Source: Granulosicoccus sp964390335 (GTDB lineage Bacteria > Pseudomonadota > Gammaproteobacteria > Granulosicoccales > Granulosicoccaceae). Taken from it: DNA of 64,000 bases. The notes below the pieces were generated by a model. The model was not told where the DNA came from. It saw only the letters and a list, made by a program, of their open reading frames with translations, and did not search any database. Positions 26,052 through 34,982 of this stretch are shown in pieces. The stretch's first letter is position 1. Each line of letters begins with the position of its first letter. A program made the position numbers and the translations under genes. The stretch lies in the NCBI GenBank assembly GCA_964390335.1, contig CAYMHU010000020.1, positions 4,937-68,936 of the forward strand. The letters are read 5' to 3'.

Positions 26052-28805
26052 CTAATGCGCTTCTTCCCAACTGTTACCCACACCAACGTCTACTTCCAAT
26101 GGCACCGATAAAGTCGCAGCGGAAATCATGTGCTTCTGAATTTCTTCGCCAATGGCGTCTGATTCACCAGCTGGCACTTCCAGAACAAGCTCATCGTGCA
26201 CTTGCATAATCACTTTGGCATCAACGCTGTCTTTGCGTAACCAACTATCTACTAATATCATGGCTCGCTTAATGATATCGGCCGCGGTTCCTTGCATGGG
26301 CGCGTTTATCGCTGTGCGTTCAGCATATTGGCGCAATTGTCCGTTACGCGCATTAATGTCTGGTAAATACAAACGTCGTCCAAACACCGTTTCTACATAG
26401 CCCTGCTCTTTTGCATTAGCCCGCGTATCGTCCATATAAGTTTTAACACCAGGATAACGAGCGAAGTACAAATTAATATATTCCTGTGCTTCGCCACGCG
26501 AAATATCCAACTGCTTAGCAAGCCCAAATGCCGACATACCATAGATCAACCCAAAGTTAATCGCTTTTGCAGCGCGTCGTTGATCATCATCCACATCGTT
26601 AACATCGGCTGCAAACACTTCGGCTGCCGTTGCGCGGTGTACATCAAGCCCTTGTTCAAACGCATTAACCAAACCTTCATCGCCTGACAAGTGCGCCATG
26701 ATCCGAAGTTCAATTTGCGAATAATCCGCAGCAAGAATGCGATAACCCTTGTTTGGTACAAACGCTTCTCGTATACGCCGCCCTTCTTCAGTCCGTACAG
26801 GTATATTTTGAAGATTAGGGTCGGTACTGGATAACCTGCCGGTTGAAGCAACTGCCTGATGATACGACGTATGCACCCGCCCAGAACCTTCGTTAATTTG
26901 CAATGGCAGCTTCTCAATGTAGGTCGACATTAACTTGGATAAGCTGCGGTTTTGCAAAATTAAGCGCGGCAGCTCGTAGTCTACCGCCAAGGTTTCCAGT
27001 ACATCTTCAGCGGTAGATGGCTGCCCTTTCGGGGTTTTACGAATAATCGGAAATTGCTTTTCTTCAAAAAAGATTTCCTGAATCTGTTTTGGTGAACCTA
27101 GATTAAATTCTTTACCTGCATCCTCGAAAGCAGCCTTTTGAATATCGTCAAGTTTCTTTTGTATTTTTTTGCCCTGCTTGGCAAGCATTGCAGCATCTAT
27201 CCGAACACCTTCATACTCAATGCGTGACAGCACTTGCAACAACGGCAACTCTGTTTCCAGATATAAGGCTTTTAGTTTTTTGTTTGCCTCCAGTTGCGGC
27301 CACAAGGCTTGATGTAATTGCAAGGTGATATCAGCATCTTCCGCTGCGTAGTGACTCGCCGTTTCCAACGGAATCTGATCGAACGTTAATTGCTTTTTGC
27401 CCTTACCGGCAATATCTTCAAAATGAACGGTTTCAACACCCAGGTATTTTCTGGCTAACGAATCCATATCGTGGCGGGTGCCGGTGGAATCCAACACATA
27501 CGATTGCAGCATGGTGTCGTGTGCAACATTAGTTAGTTCAATGTCATACTTTCTGAGCACATTAATATCGTACTTAATATGCTGACCAATAATATTGCCG
27601 GTAGTGCGTTCCAGTAATGGCTTCAACTTGGCCAGCACTTTATCTCTGTCGAGTTGTTTTGGGGCACCTTCATAAGCGTGTGCTAAGGGCACATACGCAG
27701 CCTTGCCTGGCTCAATAGCAAACGATACACCCACCACCTCGGCTTCCATATAATTAAGACTGGTGGTTTCAGTATCAAACGCAAACAGTTCCGCTTTCTG
27801 CAGCTTTTTAAGCCACGCATCAAACGCCTTCATGGTTAATACCGTGTCGTATTCCAGATTCTCTTTGCTTACAGGTACGACATCGGTTGACGCAGTGCTT
27901 TTAGGCGCGGATGTGGCGGTGCTGCTATTGCCCGGTAATAATGGTGACTTACCCTCAGCCAGCTCACGGCGCCAGGTTTTAAATTCAAGGGTTTCATACA
28001 ATGACGCCAATGTCTCAACATCCGGTTTAGCCAATTTAAGATCTTGCAGCTTTTCCGGCAGTTCTAAATCGGTTTTTATGGTTGCAAGCTCATACGACAT
28101 GGGTAAAAACGACACGCTGTCACGCAGCTTCTCACCAATTTTTCCTTTAACCGACTCAGCGTTGTCGATAACACCTTGCAAAGATTCATGAGCCGCCAAC
28201 CACTTCGCTGCTGTTTTCGGACCGCAACTGGGCACACCAGGAATGTTATCGGACGTATCACCCACCAACGCAAGATAATCAATAATCTGATTTGGTTTAA
28301 CGCCAAATTTTTTCTCTACTTCCGGCTCATCCATAACCGTGTTGTTCATGGTGTTGATTAACGATACGTTTTTGTTAACCAGCTGAGCCATGTCTTTATC
28401 GCCGGTTGAGACCACCGTATTCAGTCCGGCAGCTGTTGCCTGCACGGCCAGAGTACCGATAACATCGTCCGCTTCAACACCCGGTACAATCATTAATGGC
28501 ATGCCCATGCTTTTGACCAACTGATGCAATGGTTCAATTTGTGAACGCATATCGTCAGGCATAGACGGTCGATTCGCCTTATACTCCTTATAGATTTCGT
28601 CGCGAAACGTTTTTCCTTTGGCGTCGAACACCACGGCCATTGTCTCTGGCTGATAATCAGCGACCAGGCGGCGCAACATATTCACCACGCCATATATAGC
28701 ACCGGTGGGTTGGCCGCTTGCCGTGGTCAGTGGCGGCATGGCGTGAAACGCTCTATAAAGATACGACGATCCATCAACTAAAATGACAGGTTTGGCGTCA
28801 GGCAT
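26052..28805 (-). CDS. polA: DNA polymerase I
   Basis: A 917-residue family A polymerase for Okazaki-fragment processing and repair. It has the N-terminal 5'-nuclease (VDGSSYLYRAFHA at 10-22), the 3'-5' exonuclease with FDTETTSL near 345, and the polymerase domain with AADYSQIELRIMAHLSGD near 690 and VHDELVLEVP near 868. All three domains look complete. The downstream TOPRIM gene follows after 4 bp, an unusual partner. Confidence 0.97.
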   Translation of the reverse strand: MPDAKPVILVDGSSYLYRAFHAMPPLTTASGQPTGAIYGVVNMLRRLVADYQPETMAVVFDAKGKTFRDEIYKEYKANRPSMPDDMRSQIEPLHQLVKSMGMPLMIVPGVEADDVIGTLAVQATAAGLNTVVSTGDKDMAQLVNKNVSLINTMNNTVMDEPEVEKKFGVKPNQIIDYLALVGDTSDNIPGVPSCGPKTAAKWLAAHESLQGVIDNAESVKGKIGEKLRDSVSFLPMSYELATIKTDLELPEKLQDLKLAKPDVETLASLYETLEFKTWRRELAEGKSPLLPGNSSTATSAPKSTASTDVVPVSKENLEYDTVLTMKAFDAWLKKLQKAELFAFDTETTSLNYMEAEVVGVSFAIEPGKAAYVPLAHAYEGAPKQLDRDKVLAKLKPLLERTTGNIIGQHIKYDINVLRKYDIELTNVAHDTMLQSYVLDSTGTRHDMDSLARKYLGVETVHFEDIAGKGKKQLTFDQIPLETASHYAAEDADITLQLHQALWPQLEANKKLKALYLETELPLLQVLSRIEYEGVRIDAAMLAKQGKKIQKKLDDIQKAAFEDAGKEFNLGSPKQIQEIFFEEKQFPIIRKTPKGQPSTAEDVLETLAVDYELPRLILQNRSLSKLMSTYIEKLPLQINEGSGRVHTSYHQAVASTGRLSSTDPNLQNIPVRTEEGRRIREAFVPNKGYRILAADYSQIELRIMAHLSGDEGLVNAFEQGLDVHRATAAEVFAADVNDVDDDQRRAAKAINFGLIYGMSAFGLAKQLDISRGEAQEYINLYFARYPGVKTYMDDTRANAKEQGYVETVFGRRLYLPDINARNGQLRQYAERTAINAPMQGTAADIIKRAMILVDSWLRKDSVDAKVIMQVHDELVLEVPAGESDAIGEEIQKHMISAATLSVPLEVDVGVGNSWEEAH

Positions 28806-28871
28806 TACGGGCTCTCTGAGTAGGCAACCCCGATAGTGTACGTCAACACGAAGAACGGTTTAAGGAATTCA

Positions 28872-29594
28872 ATGCGACAACTACCTACACACAATCAGAT
28901 GAGTGCCGACGCCCGCGATCGAGCCCTAACACGCGACTCCTGGAAGGTATTTCAGATCATGGCGGAGTTCGTGGACGGCTTTCAGCAATTGGCCGACATC
29001 AGTCCGTCTGTGAGCATTTTCGGCTCGGCGCGATTCAAACCTGACAACCCGTACTACCAGGCTGCTGAAGACATCAGCAAGCTGTTATCGGATTCCGGTT
29101 TCGCTGTTGTCAGTGGCGGTGGCCCCGGCATTATGGAAGCCGCCAACAAAGGTGCGTTTGCAGGCAAGTCTGCCAGCGTGGGGTTGAACATCCGATTACC
29201 ACACGAACAATCCGGAAACGGTTTTCAGGATATTGGAGTGAACTTCAAGTATTTCTTTGCCCGCAAGGTCATGTTTGTGAAGTACGCGTCAGCCTATGTT
29301 GTGATGCCAGGTGGCTTTGGTACCTTAGATGAAATGGCCGAAGTACTAACGCTTGTGCAAACGGGTAAGTCGCAACAAGTGCCCATCATCCTATACGGTT
29401 CAAGTTTCTGGAACGGGTTAATCGAATGGTTCAAAGATTCGTTAATTGCAGAAGGCACTATCAGCCCTAAAGACATGGACCTGTTTCACATCACTGACGA
29501 TCCGCAATTTGTCGTCGATACCATTTTCGACTTTTACGAAGGTGTTGATTTAGACGAAATTATTGCTAAAAGTCAGCTGCAAATGGAACTGTAA
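28872..29594 (+). CDS. LOG-family (TIGR00730) Rossmann-fold protein
   Basis: A 240-residue lysine-decarboxylase-like protein of the LOG family, whose members release cytokinin-type bases from nucleotide monophosphates. The signature GGGPGIMEAANKGA appears near 85 and PGGFGTLDEMAEVL near 145. ATG 28872 is chosen because of the AAGGA ribosome site five bases ahead; an in-frame ATG at 28836 lacks one. Its role in bacteria is usually nucleotide salvage or housekeeping. It is divergent from polA. Confidence 0.88.
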   Translation: MRQLPTHNQMSADARDRALTRDSWKVFQIMAEFVDGFQQLADISPSVSIFGSARFKPDNPYYQAAEDISKLLSDSGFAVVSGGGPGIMEAANKGAFAGKSASVGLNIRLPHEQSGNGFQDIGVNFKYFFARKVMFVKYASAYVVMPGGFGTLDEMAEVLTLVQTGKSQQVPIILYGSSFWNGLIEWFKDSLIAEGTISPKDMDLFHITDDPQFVVDTIFDFYEGVDLDEIIAKSQLQMEL

Positions 29595-29809
29595 CGCGGC
29601 CAGGTAGCACATCACATTGCACTAACAGATTGTAAATGATTAGTGATCAAAGCCCGACAAAGACGCAAAACCCGGTTGGATGAGTGCTATATATTGAGAA
29701 AAACAACGATTTATAGTTGCCAGATCTAACCATATTCATGTTAGAACAATGTGGCTAATAACAATCTTGTTGTTAGCTCAAACAAAGATCAAAAGGACAA
29801 TGCGACTAC

Positions 29810-31090
29810 ATGAGCATCATCACTGATCACCCATTGCGGTATGAGTTGTCAAATGAGCTGCATGCTCGACCCTTCCCAACCATTGAAGCTCCGTGTCGGG
29901 CTGCGTATCTCGCGGTTAAACCAGCTGAAAATGCTGCCGGACGTGACAGACAGACTGATTTTGATCATCTGTTGAATCTGCTTGATCTCTTCGGAGCACA
30001 ACATCCCAATCCAGGCGCGACGCATTATTTCGGTCGGATAGGCAGGCATTTTTTAAAATGGGAATCCCATACCGAATTCGTCACCTACACAATATTCGGC
30101 ACAGGTGTCGCGGAACGCCCATTTGATGCCAGCACATTCACGATGTTGCCTGAAGAATGGCTTGCAGAATTACCCGGCACTCGAATAACTTCCGCTTTAG
30201 TTCGTGTAGAGCAACTTGATGGTGACGAAGGCATTGCAGAGAAACTTAATCAATGGTTTGTGCCCGAGAGTGTCGCTGTCAGTCGGGTATTGGATAATCA
30301 GTTTGTTGTTGCGAGCGATTTCAGAATTGACGGCAGTGGGCATATGCGTATTGCGATGTTCGCGCGACCCGAAGCTGGTGCAACACGTACGGGTCGGGTG
30401 TTACAAAGGCTATGTGAAGTTGAGACTTACAAATCTATCTCAATGCTGGGGCTAGCACGTGTACGTTCATTGAACCCGCAACTGGCAGGCGTGGATAAAG
30501 CATTATCATTGGTGGTGTCCGATATGTGCAACAACAGTAAAAATTCTGTAGACACGTTGAACATTCTGTTGTCACTATCCGCTGAGCTGGAGAATATCGT
30601 TGCCCAAAATTACTTCCGTTTTGGTGCTACTGGCGCGTATGAGGCTATCGTGAATCAACGAATCAAAGTGCTCCGTGAAGAGCGATTTCAAGGCCGGCAA
30701 ACACTTGCAGAATTTATGATGCGTCGTTTTGATCCTGCCATGCGTACAGTCAAATCTGCCGAAGCTCGACTCAGCGCAATGTCAGATCGGGCAACGCGGG
30801 CGGCTGAGTTGTTGCGAACCAGAGTTGATGTTGAGCATTCTGCTCAAAATCAGGAACTTCTGGCTTCCATGGATAAGCGTGCAGATACGCAATTAAGATT
30901 ACAGCGAACCGTCGAGGGTTTATCAGTAGTCGCTATTAGCTACTACGCTGTTTCTCTCGTGCTGTATGTGGTGGGCCCGCTTGAAAATACGCTAGGTATT
31001 TCGAAGTCAATGTTAGCTGCGGTAACAACTCCAGTAGTAATCTATTTTGTATGGGTGATGGTGCGCCGCGTACGATCCAAGCTTGAATAG
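29810..31090 (+). CDS. DUF3422 family membrane-anchored protein
   Basis: The 426-residue sequence follows the DUF3422 family from its opening ELHARPFPTIEAP to its C-terminus. A soluble N-terminal part of about 370 residues, including a likely coiled region with RMSD-rich heptads near 320-370, ends in two transmembrane segments (about 373-398 and 402-420). The biochemical role of the family is unknown. It is a single gene with some 200 bp of upstream non-coding DNA. Confidence 0.85.
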   Translation: MSIITDHPLRYELSNELHARPFPTIEAPCRAAYLAVKPAENAAGRDRQTDFDHLLNLLDLFGAQHPNPGATHYFGRIGRHFLKWESHTEFVTYTIFGTGVAERPFDASTFTMLPEEWLAELPGTRITSALVRVEQLDGDEGIAEKLNQWFVPESVAVSRVLDNQFVVASDFRIDGSGHMRIAMFARPEAGATRTGRVLQRLCEVETYKSISMLGLARVRSLNPQLAGVDKALSLVVSDMCNNSKNSVDTLNILLSLSAELENIVAQNYFRFGATGAYEAIVNQRIKVLREERFQGRQTLAEFMMRRFDPAMRTVKSAEARLSAMSDRATRAAELLRTRVDVEHSAQNQELLASMDKRADTQLRLQRTVEGLSVVAISYYAVSLVLYVVGPLENTLGISKSMLAAVTTPVVIYFVWVMVRRVRSKLE

Positions 31091-31338
31091 ATGTATTGTG
31101 TTTTGCTCAATTGCACAATTCCAGTGAATTGCGACGAGTGCTCTTATTAAGAGATCGTAGACAACGCGTTTTTTGAAAATATCGTCTGAAAATAAACGTA
31201 AAACGCTTCACAAGATAGCCAATGTACACATGCCTGTCCTACAGACGGGCAAATGGCTCGCCGTTGCATGGGTACAACGTTGAATTAGTTTCACAGCTAT
31301 TAATCGTTGCAAAACATGAGCAAGAGAGGACGCACTAC

Positions 31339-31713
31339 ATGCATACCCAAAACGAACAGGGCGCTGCCGCAAATGCTAATCAGTTACAAAGTCAGATTAA
31401 AAACGAACTGGACGCGCTCTATAGCGAAGATTTCTTCGAACAGCTCACACTCGATGGTTTCGCAAAATACGATGATCCGGAAGAATTTCTGAGCCAAACA
31501 TCGGCAGAAATTTACCAATTGGCGTCGGGAAAAATGCAACAGTTACGGCGCAAGATAGAACGCCGAGCCTGTAAAAATGCGGTGTCTGATCGACGCGCGT
31601 CGTTACGACTTGATGAAAACGGAGAACCGCAGCGAGACAGACGCGCACTCAACCGTACGGCCAATTTTGAGGCCATTCAACAACACTTGATGCGTCAAAC
31701 AACCGACTCCTAG
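31339..31713 (+). CDS. Small charged cytoplasmic protein, unknown function
   Basis: The ATG at 31339 is backed by an AGAGAGGA ribosome site; a longer frame from 31222 lacks one. The 124-residue product is Gln- and Glu-rich at the N-terminus and very basic in its second half (RRKIERRACK, SDRRASLRLDE, RDRRALNR). The basic part might bind nucleic acid or an acidic partner. I do not recognise the family. Confidence 0.55.
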   Translation: MHTQNEQGAAANANQLQSQIKNELDALYSEDFFEQLTLDGFAKYDDPEEFLSQTSAEIYQLASGKMQQLRRKIERRACKNAVSDRRASLRLDENGEPQRDRRALNRTANFEAIQQHLMRQTTDS

Positions 31714-32035
31714 CGTCGGCGTATTCACGTGGTTATCCATTAACAATGACCAATGCGCTATCGGGCGGCCTGTATCAGGATGTAACCGTTACAACGGTAT
31801 TTGATACAAACTGATACTTGCTACCGTTACGTTTAACGCTAAGGTAATGATAAGGGTGTAATTTAAAAACCACTTGTACTGTTTTGAACGTATCAGTTGT
31901 GTACGCAACTAACAATTGAGAGCAGTATTTTGGCTTTGTGTCATTTTGACCGGTACTGACGACCAGCTTCCCGGCCAATACGGACAGAACCGAGGTTGGA
32001 AAAAGCCACCCCAAAGAGAAAAGACAGGAGCTATT
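31714..32035. other. Intergenic region with repeated ACCGTTAC motifs
   Basis: No gene is evident in these 322 bp. The 8-mer ACCGTTAC occurs at 31785-31792 (inside the 11-bp dyad GTAAC-C-GTTAC, 31782-31792) and again at 31823-31830. An inverted AACGGTA lies between them, as do two direct TGATAC copies. These look like binding half-sites, perhaps for the small exported protein that follows. Confidence 0.45.
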
Positions 32036-32410
32036 TTGGGCAAATTTATTACTTTATTTTGCTTCTCCGCATTGATGCTCTCAGCAGCTTCAGGCTACGC
32101 TGCCGCCCAGTACCAGCAAACGATTACCACCGAACTCAATGAAGTCCGTACCGGTACGCTCAACGGTAAAGACTATTTAACCGTGCATATTGACGCCCAA
32201 GTTGGCCCAATAAACTGCCGAGGCAATGTGCTTCGCGTTGACGCACTGAGTGTCACCGCTCACGAGCAGCAAGACACACTTGAGAACATTGCTTTGGCTG
32301 CAGTGCTAAATTCGGAAAAAGTGGTTATCACCGTCCCCATGCACCGGAATCAGTGTGTTGAGGGGATGCCTACCATGACCAGCATGTATTTGTTGCCGCA
32401 AGTGCAGTAA
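32036..32410 (+). CDS. Small exported protein, unknown function
   Basis: TTG at 32036 is the best start: an AGGAG ribosome site lies six bases ahead, and the product then begins directly with a signal peptide (GKFITLFCFSALMLSAASGYAAA). The mature part, about 100 residues, is beta-rich and has two cysteines (in GPINCRGN and RNQCVEG) that could form a disulfide. A longer frame from 31916 would place the signal internally. No family is recognised. Confidence 0.6.
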   Translation: MGKFITLFCFSALMLSAASGYAAAQYQQTITTELNEVRTGTLNGKDYLTVHIDAQVGPINCRGNVLRVDALSVTAHEQQDTLENIALAAVLNSEKVVITVPMHRNQCVEGMPTMTSMYLLPQVQ

Positions 32411-32623
32411 ATGAACCTGCTGCCACCTCTTCTTTCCGATTAAATTCAATTACTTAGATCTAGTACGACCTTGCCCGTATTGCGTAGCCGCAACCTAAAG
32501 TCGTCGCATTAGCACGCCGAAACATGGGATAATAATCCCAACTATTAGCCATTCTGCGAGTTAGCTCTGCGTTTGGCCGCTGTTCAAACTATAGAATTTG
32601 CGCAGTTACAAACAAGATTGTCC

Positions 32624-33439
32624 ATGCACGCAACCTTACAAAAAGCTATTACTAGATTGCTGGCACCGCTGGTTCGAGTGCTGTTGCGTCACGGCGTGTC
32701 ACACGCGGAATTCAGCAGTTGGGCAAAACAAACTTACGTTGAGCAAGCACACCAGAATTTTGGGATTGACGGAAAGAAGCCAACCGTATCCCGCCTGGCT
32801 ATTGTTACCGGCATCAATCGAAAAGAAGTCAAACGGATTCTTGAATTACCGGCCGATGCCACGCCGGCACTGTCAAAACACAATCGAGCGATCAGAGTTG
32901 TAACCGGTTGGTTACAGGACTCACAGTATCGTTCGGCAGACGGCGAACCCAAAACTTTAACTTACGGCGATGCGTCTGCCAGCTTTAATCAGCTCGTTAA
33001 GCAATACGGTGGCGATGTACCCGCACGCGCCGTACTCGATGAATTGTTGCGAGTCGGTACTGTAATACAAACCGATAATCAGGTATCACTGGCAGCAAAA
33101 GGTTATGTACCGCATGAAAGTGAAGAAGCCATGCTGGAGTTATTTGCAACCAGTGCGCGCGACTTACTGACTACGCTTGATCACAACGTCAGTGGCACAG
33201 ACAAACCTCGACTGCAAATGAGCGTGGCCTATGACGATGTTGGTGAAGAAGGTGTAAAAGCATTTCGTCAATTGAGCTCAAAGAAAGCCTTGGCATTGTT
33301 ACAAGAACTGGATAAATCATTGTCTCAGGATGACAGAGGCGTAAATCCAACGGCAGGTGGAACCGGGCGGTACCGCACGGGACTGGGTGTCTATTTCGTT
33401 GAAGAGATGGTTGAAGATGATCAATCAGATGCAAAATAA
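32624..33439 (+). CDS. DUF6502 family protein
   Basis: The sequence from ATLQKAITRLLAPLVRVLLRHGVSHAEFS onward follows the DUF6502 family, proteins of unknown function with a predicted helix-turn-helix-like N-terminal half (SRLAIVTGINRKEVKRIL). ATG 32624 is close to the family's normal start; a TTG at 32573 would add 17 residues. The product is then 271 residues. Its end overlaps the following lipoprotein gene, so the two are likely one unit. Confidence 0.75.
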   Translation: MHATLQKAITRLLAPLVRVLLRHGVSHAEFSSWAKQTYVEQAHQNFGIDGKKPTVSRLAIVTGINRKEVKRILELPADATPALSKHNRAIRVVTGWLQDSQYRSADGEPKTLTYGDASASFNQLVKQYGGDVPARAVLDELLRVGTVIQTDNQVSLAAKGYVPHESEEAMLELFATSARDLLTTLDHNVSGTDKPRLQMSVAYDDVGEEGVKAFRQLSSKKALALLQELDKSLSQDDRGVNPTAGGTGRYRTGLGVYFVEEMVEDDQSDAK

Positions 33440-34382
33440 ATTTCTACAAACCGCAAGCAAGCACACGATGCTATTCGCGGGTATCTTGCTACTGTGCAGT
33501 TGCGATGGCGGCATCTTTGGCACGGGTGGTCCTGACACTATGGGGCTAGATGCTGGCTTGGAAACTGATGTCAGCATGGGTTCACCGATCGATATGACAG
33601 ATGGTGCAAGCGATGCCGGGGCTGGCATGGACGGCGGGCAGAGCGATGCAGGCTCATCCGATTCAGGTGCAACCGAAGGTGGCGGCAATAGCGATAGCGG
33701 TGCAACCGGAGGCACGCCAGAAAGTCTGCGTATAGAAAATACCACGGCAACGCTTCCGAATTCAGATGTATTAGTTCGTATCGTGAATACCAGTAATACC
33801 ACCATTAATGTATTCGATGTGGTGGATGTTCGAAAAGATATTTTGTACGGTGACAACGGTATTGCACCTGGACGTATCAGCGCAGCAAATCCAAACTCTC
33901 AAGGCGAATACCAACTCGAAATATTTGATAATGATGATCTTTCAAATATCTTACTGAACTTGTCACCATTGCGTATTGGCGAATCAACCTTTACCACGCT
34001 GGTATTCCGCAGTTCAACTTCAGGCAACAGCATACTAGCGTTACCAACAGAACTGAGCACCAGCGATGCCGCACTTGCAAAACTACGTGTTATTCAAGCC
34101 GGTAGTTTTGATAATCCGGAATCGATCGCTACGTTTACGGTGCTGTCAGGTGGTGAGAATCCGGGCGGGATTGATGTTGCATTTGAAGGTCTATCTTATA
34201 ACGAACCAACATCTGACTACACAGAGCTGCCTGCCGGGGATTATTTACTCAGTGATTCACTGGTTCGATTTGTAGATCAGGCTTTCAGCGTTGCTGGAGG
34301 TGAGGTTTATACTGTTTTGGTTACAGACAATGGCGCTACTCCGCTGTTGATCATTACCGATTCAGACGACAGCTCGCAATAG
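33417..34382 (+). CDS. Lipoprotein with Gly/Ser/Asp-rich linker, unknown function
   Basis: A signal peptide ends in a lipobox-like LCSC, so the protein is probably a membrane-anchored lipoprotein. A low-complexity stretch of about 45 Gly, Ser, Asp and Ala residues follows (about 60-105), as in surface-exposed linkers. The C-terminal 200 residues are beta-rich and resemble the DUF4397-like beta domains seen in cell-surface proteins, but this is uncertain. The start could be ATG 33417 or 33429; both overlap the DUF6502 gene. Confidence 0.6.
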   Translation: MINQMQNKFLQTASKHTMLFAGILLLCSCDGGIFGTGGPDTMGLDAGLETDVSMGSPIDMTDGASDAGAGMDGGQSDAGSSDSGATEGGGNSDSGATGGTPESLRIENTTATLPNSDVLVRIVNTSNTTINVFDVVDVRKDILYGDNGIAPGRISAANPNSQGEYQLEIFDNDDLSNILLNLSPLRIGESTFTTLVFRSSTSGNSILALPTELSTSDAALAKLRVIQAGSFDNPESIATFTVLSGGENPGGIDVAFEGLSYNEPTSDYTELPAGDYLLSDSLVRFVDQAFSVAGGEVYTVLVTDNGATPLLIITDSDDSSQ

Positions 34383-34433
34383 ACATGCGCAGTGGATATG
34401 TGCGGTAGACAATAGCCAACTACACTTTGATGC

Positions 34434-34901
34434 ATGCAGGAAAAAAATCTACTCATCGTTTGCAATACGCCGTCTGAAAATACCCTGACTCTGGCTAACG
34501 CAGCACATGATGGCGCGAATCATCCGGATATTGCCAATGTCCATATCAACTTCAAAACACCTGAACAAGCTGAAGCCAATGACGTATTGAAAGCCGATGG
34601 AATATTGCTTGGTACGACTGAAAACTTCGGCTACATGAGCGGTCTGATGAAGGACTTTTTCGAACGAATCTATTATCCGTGTCTTGAACGGACGCAAGGT
34701 GTACCTTACGCCCTGTACGTACGTGCCGGCAACGATGGTACCGGCGCTCAAAACGCAGTGGAACGTATTGTGACCGGGCTGCGCTGGAAAGCAGTACAAC
34801 CAGCTCTGGTATTGCAAGGTGAATACAAAGACAGATTTGCAGAACAAACTCGCGAGCTTGGATTACTGATGGCTGCGGGATTAGATAATGATGCGTTTTA
34901 A
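34434..34901 (+). CDS. Flavodoxin-fold NAD(P)H oxidoreductase-like protein
   Basis: A 155-residue flavodoxin-like protein. The phosphate-binding loop lies in CNTPSENTLTLANA (10-23) and a flavin-contact segment in GTTENFGYMSGLMKDFFERIYY (60-81). The fold is that of small FMN reductases that reduce quinones or flavins. The substrate is unknown. It is convergent with uvrD. Confidence 0.78.
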   Translation: MQEKNLLIVCNTPSENTLTLANAAHDGANHPDIANVHINFKTPEQAEANDVLKADGILLGTTENFGYMSGLMKDFFERIYYPCLERTQGVPYALYVRAGNDGTGAQNAVERIVTGLRWKAVQPALVLQGEYKDRFAEQTRELGLLMAAGLDNDAF

Positions 34902-34982
34902 CTCGCTTGCGATGTGCATCGTGGCATTAAACGCTACAAAAACAAAATGTGCTTCATTCATGCCTTACACCTCAGCTTACGA

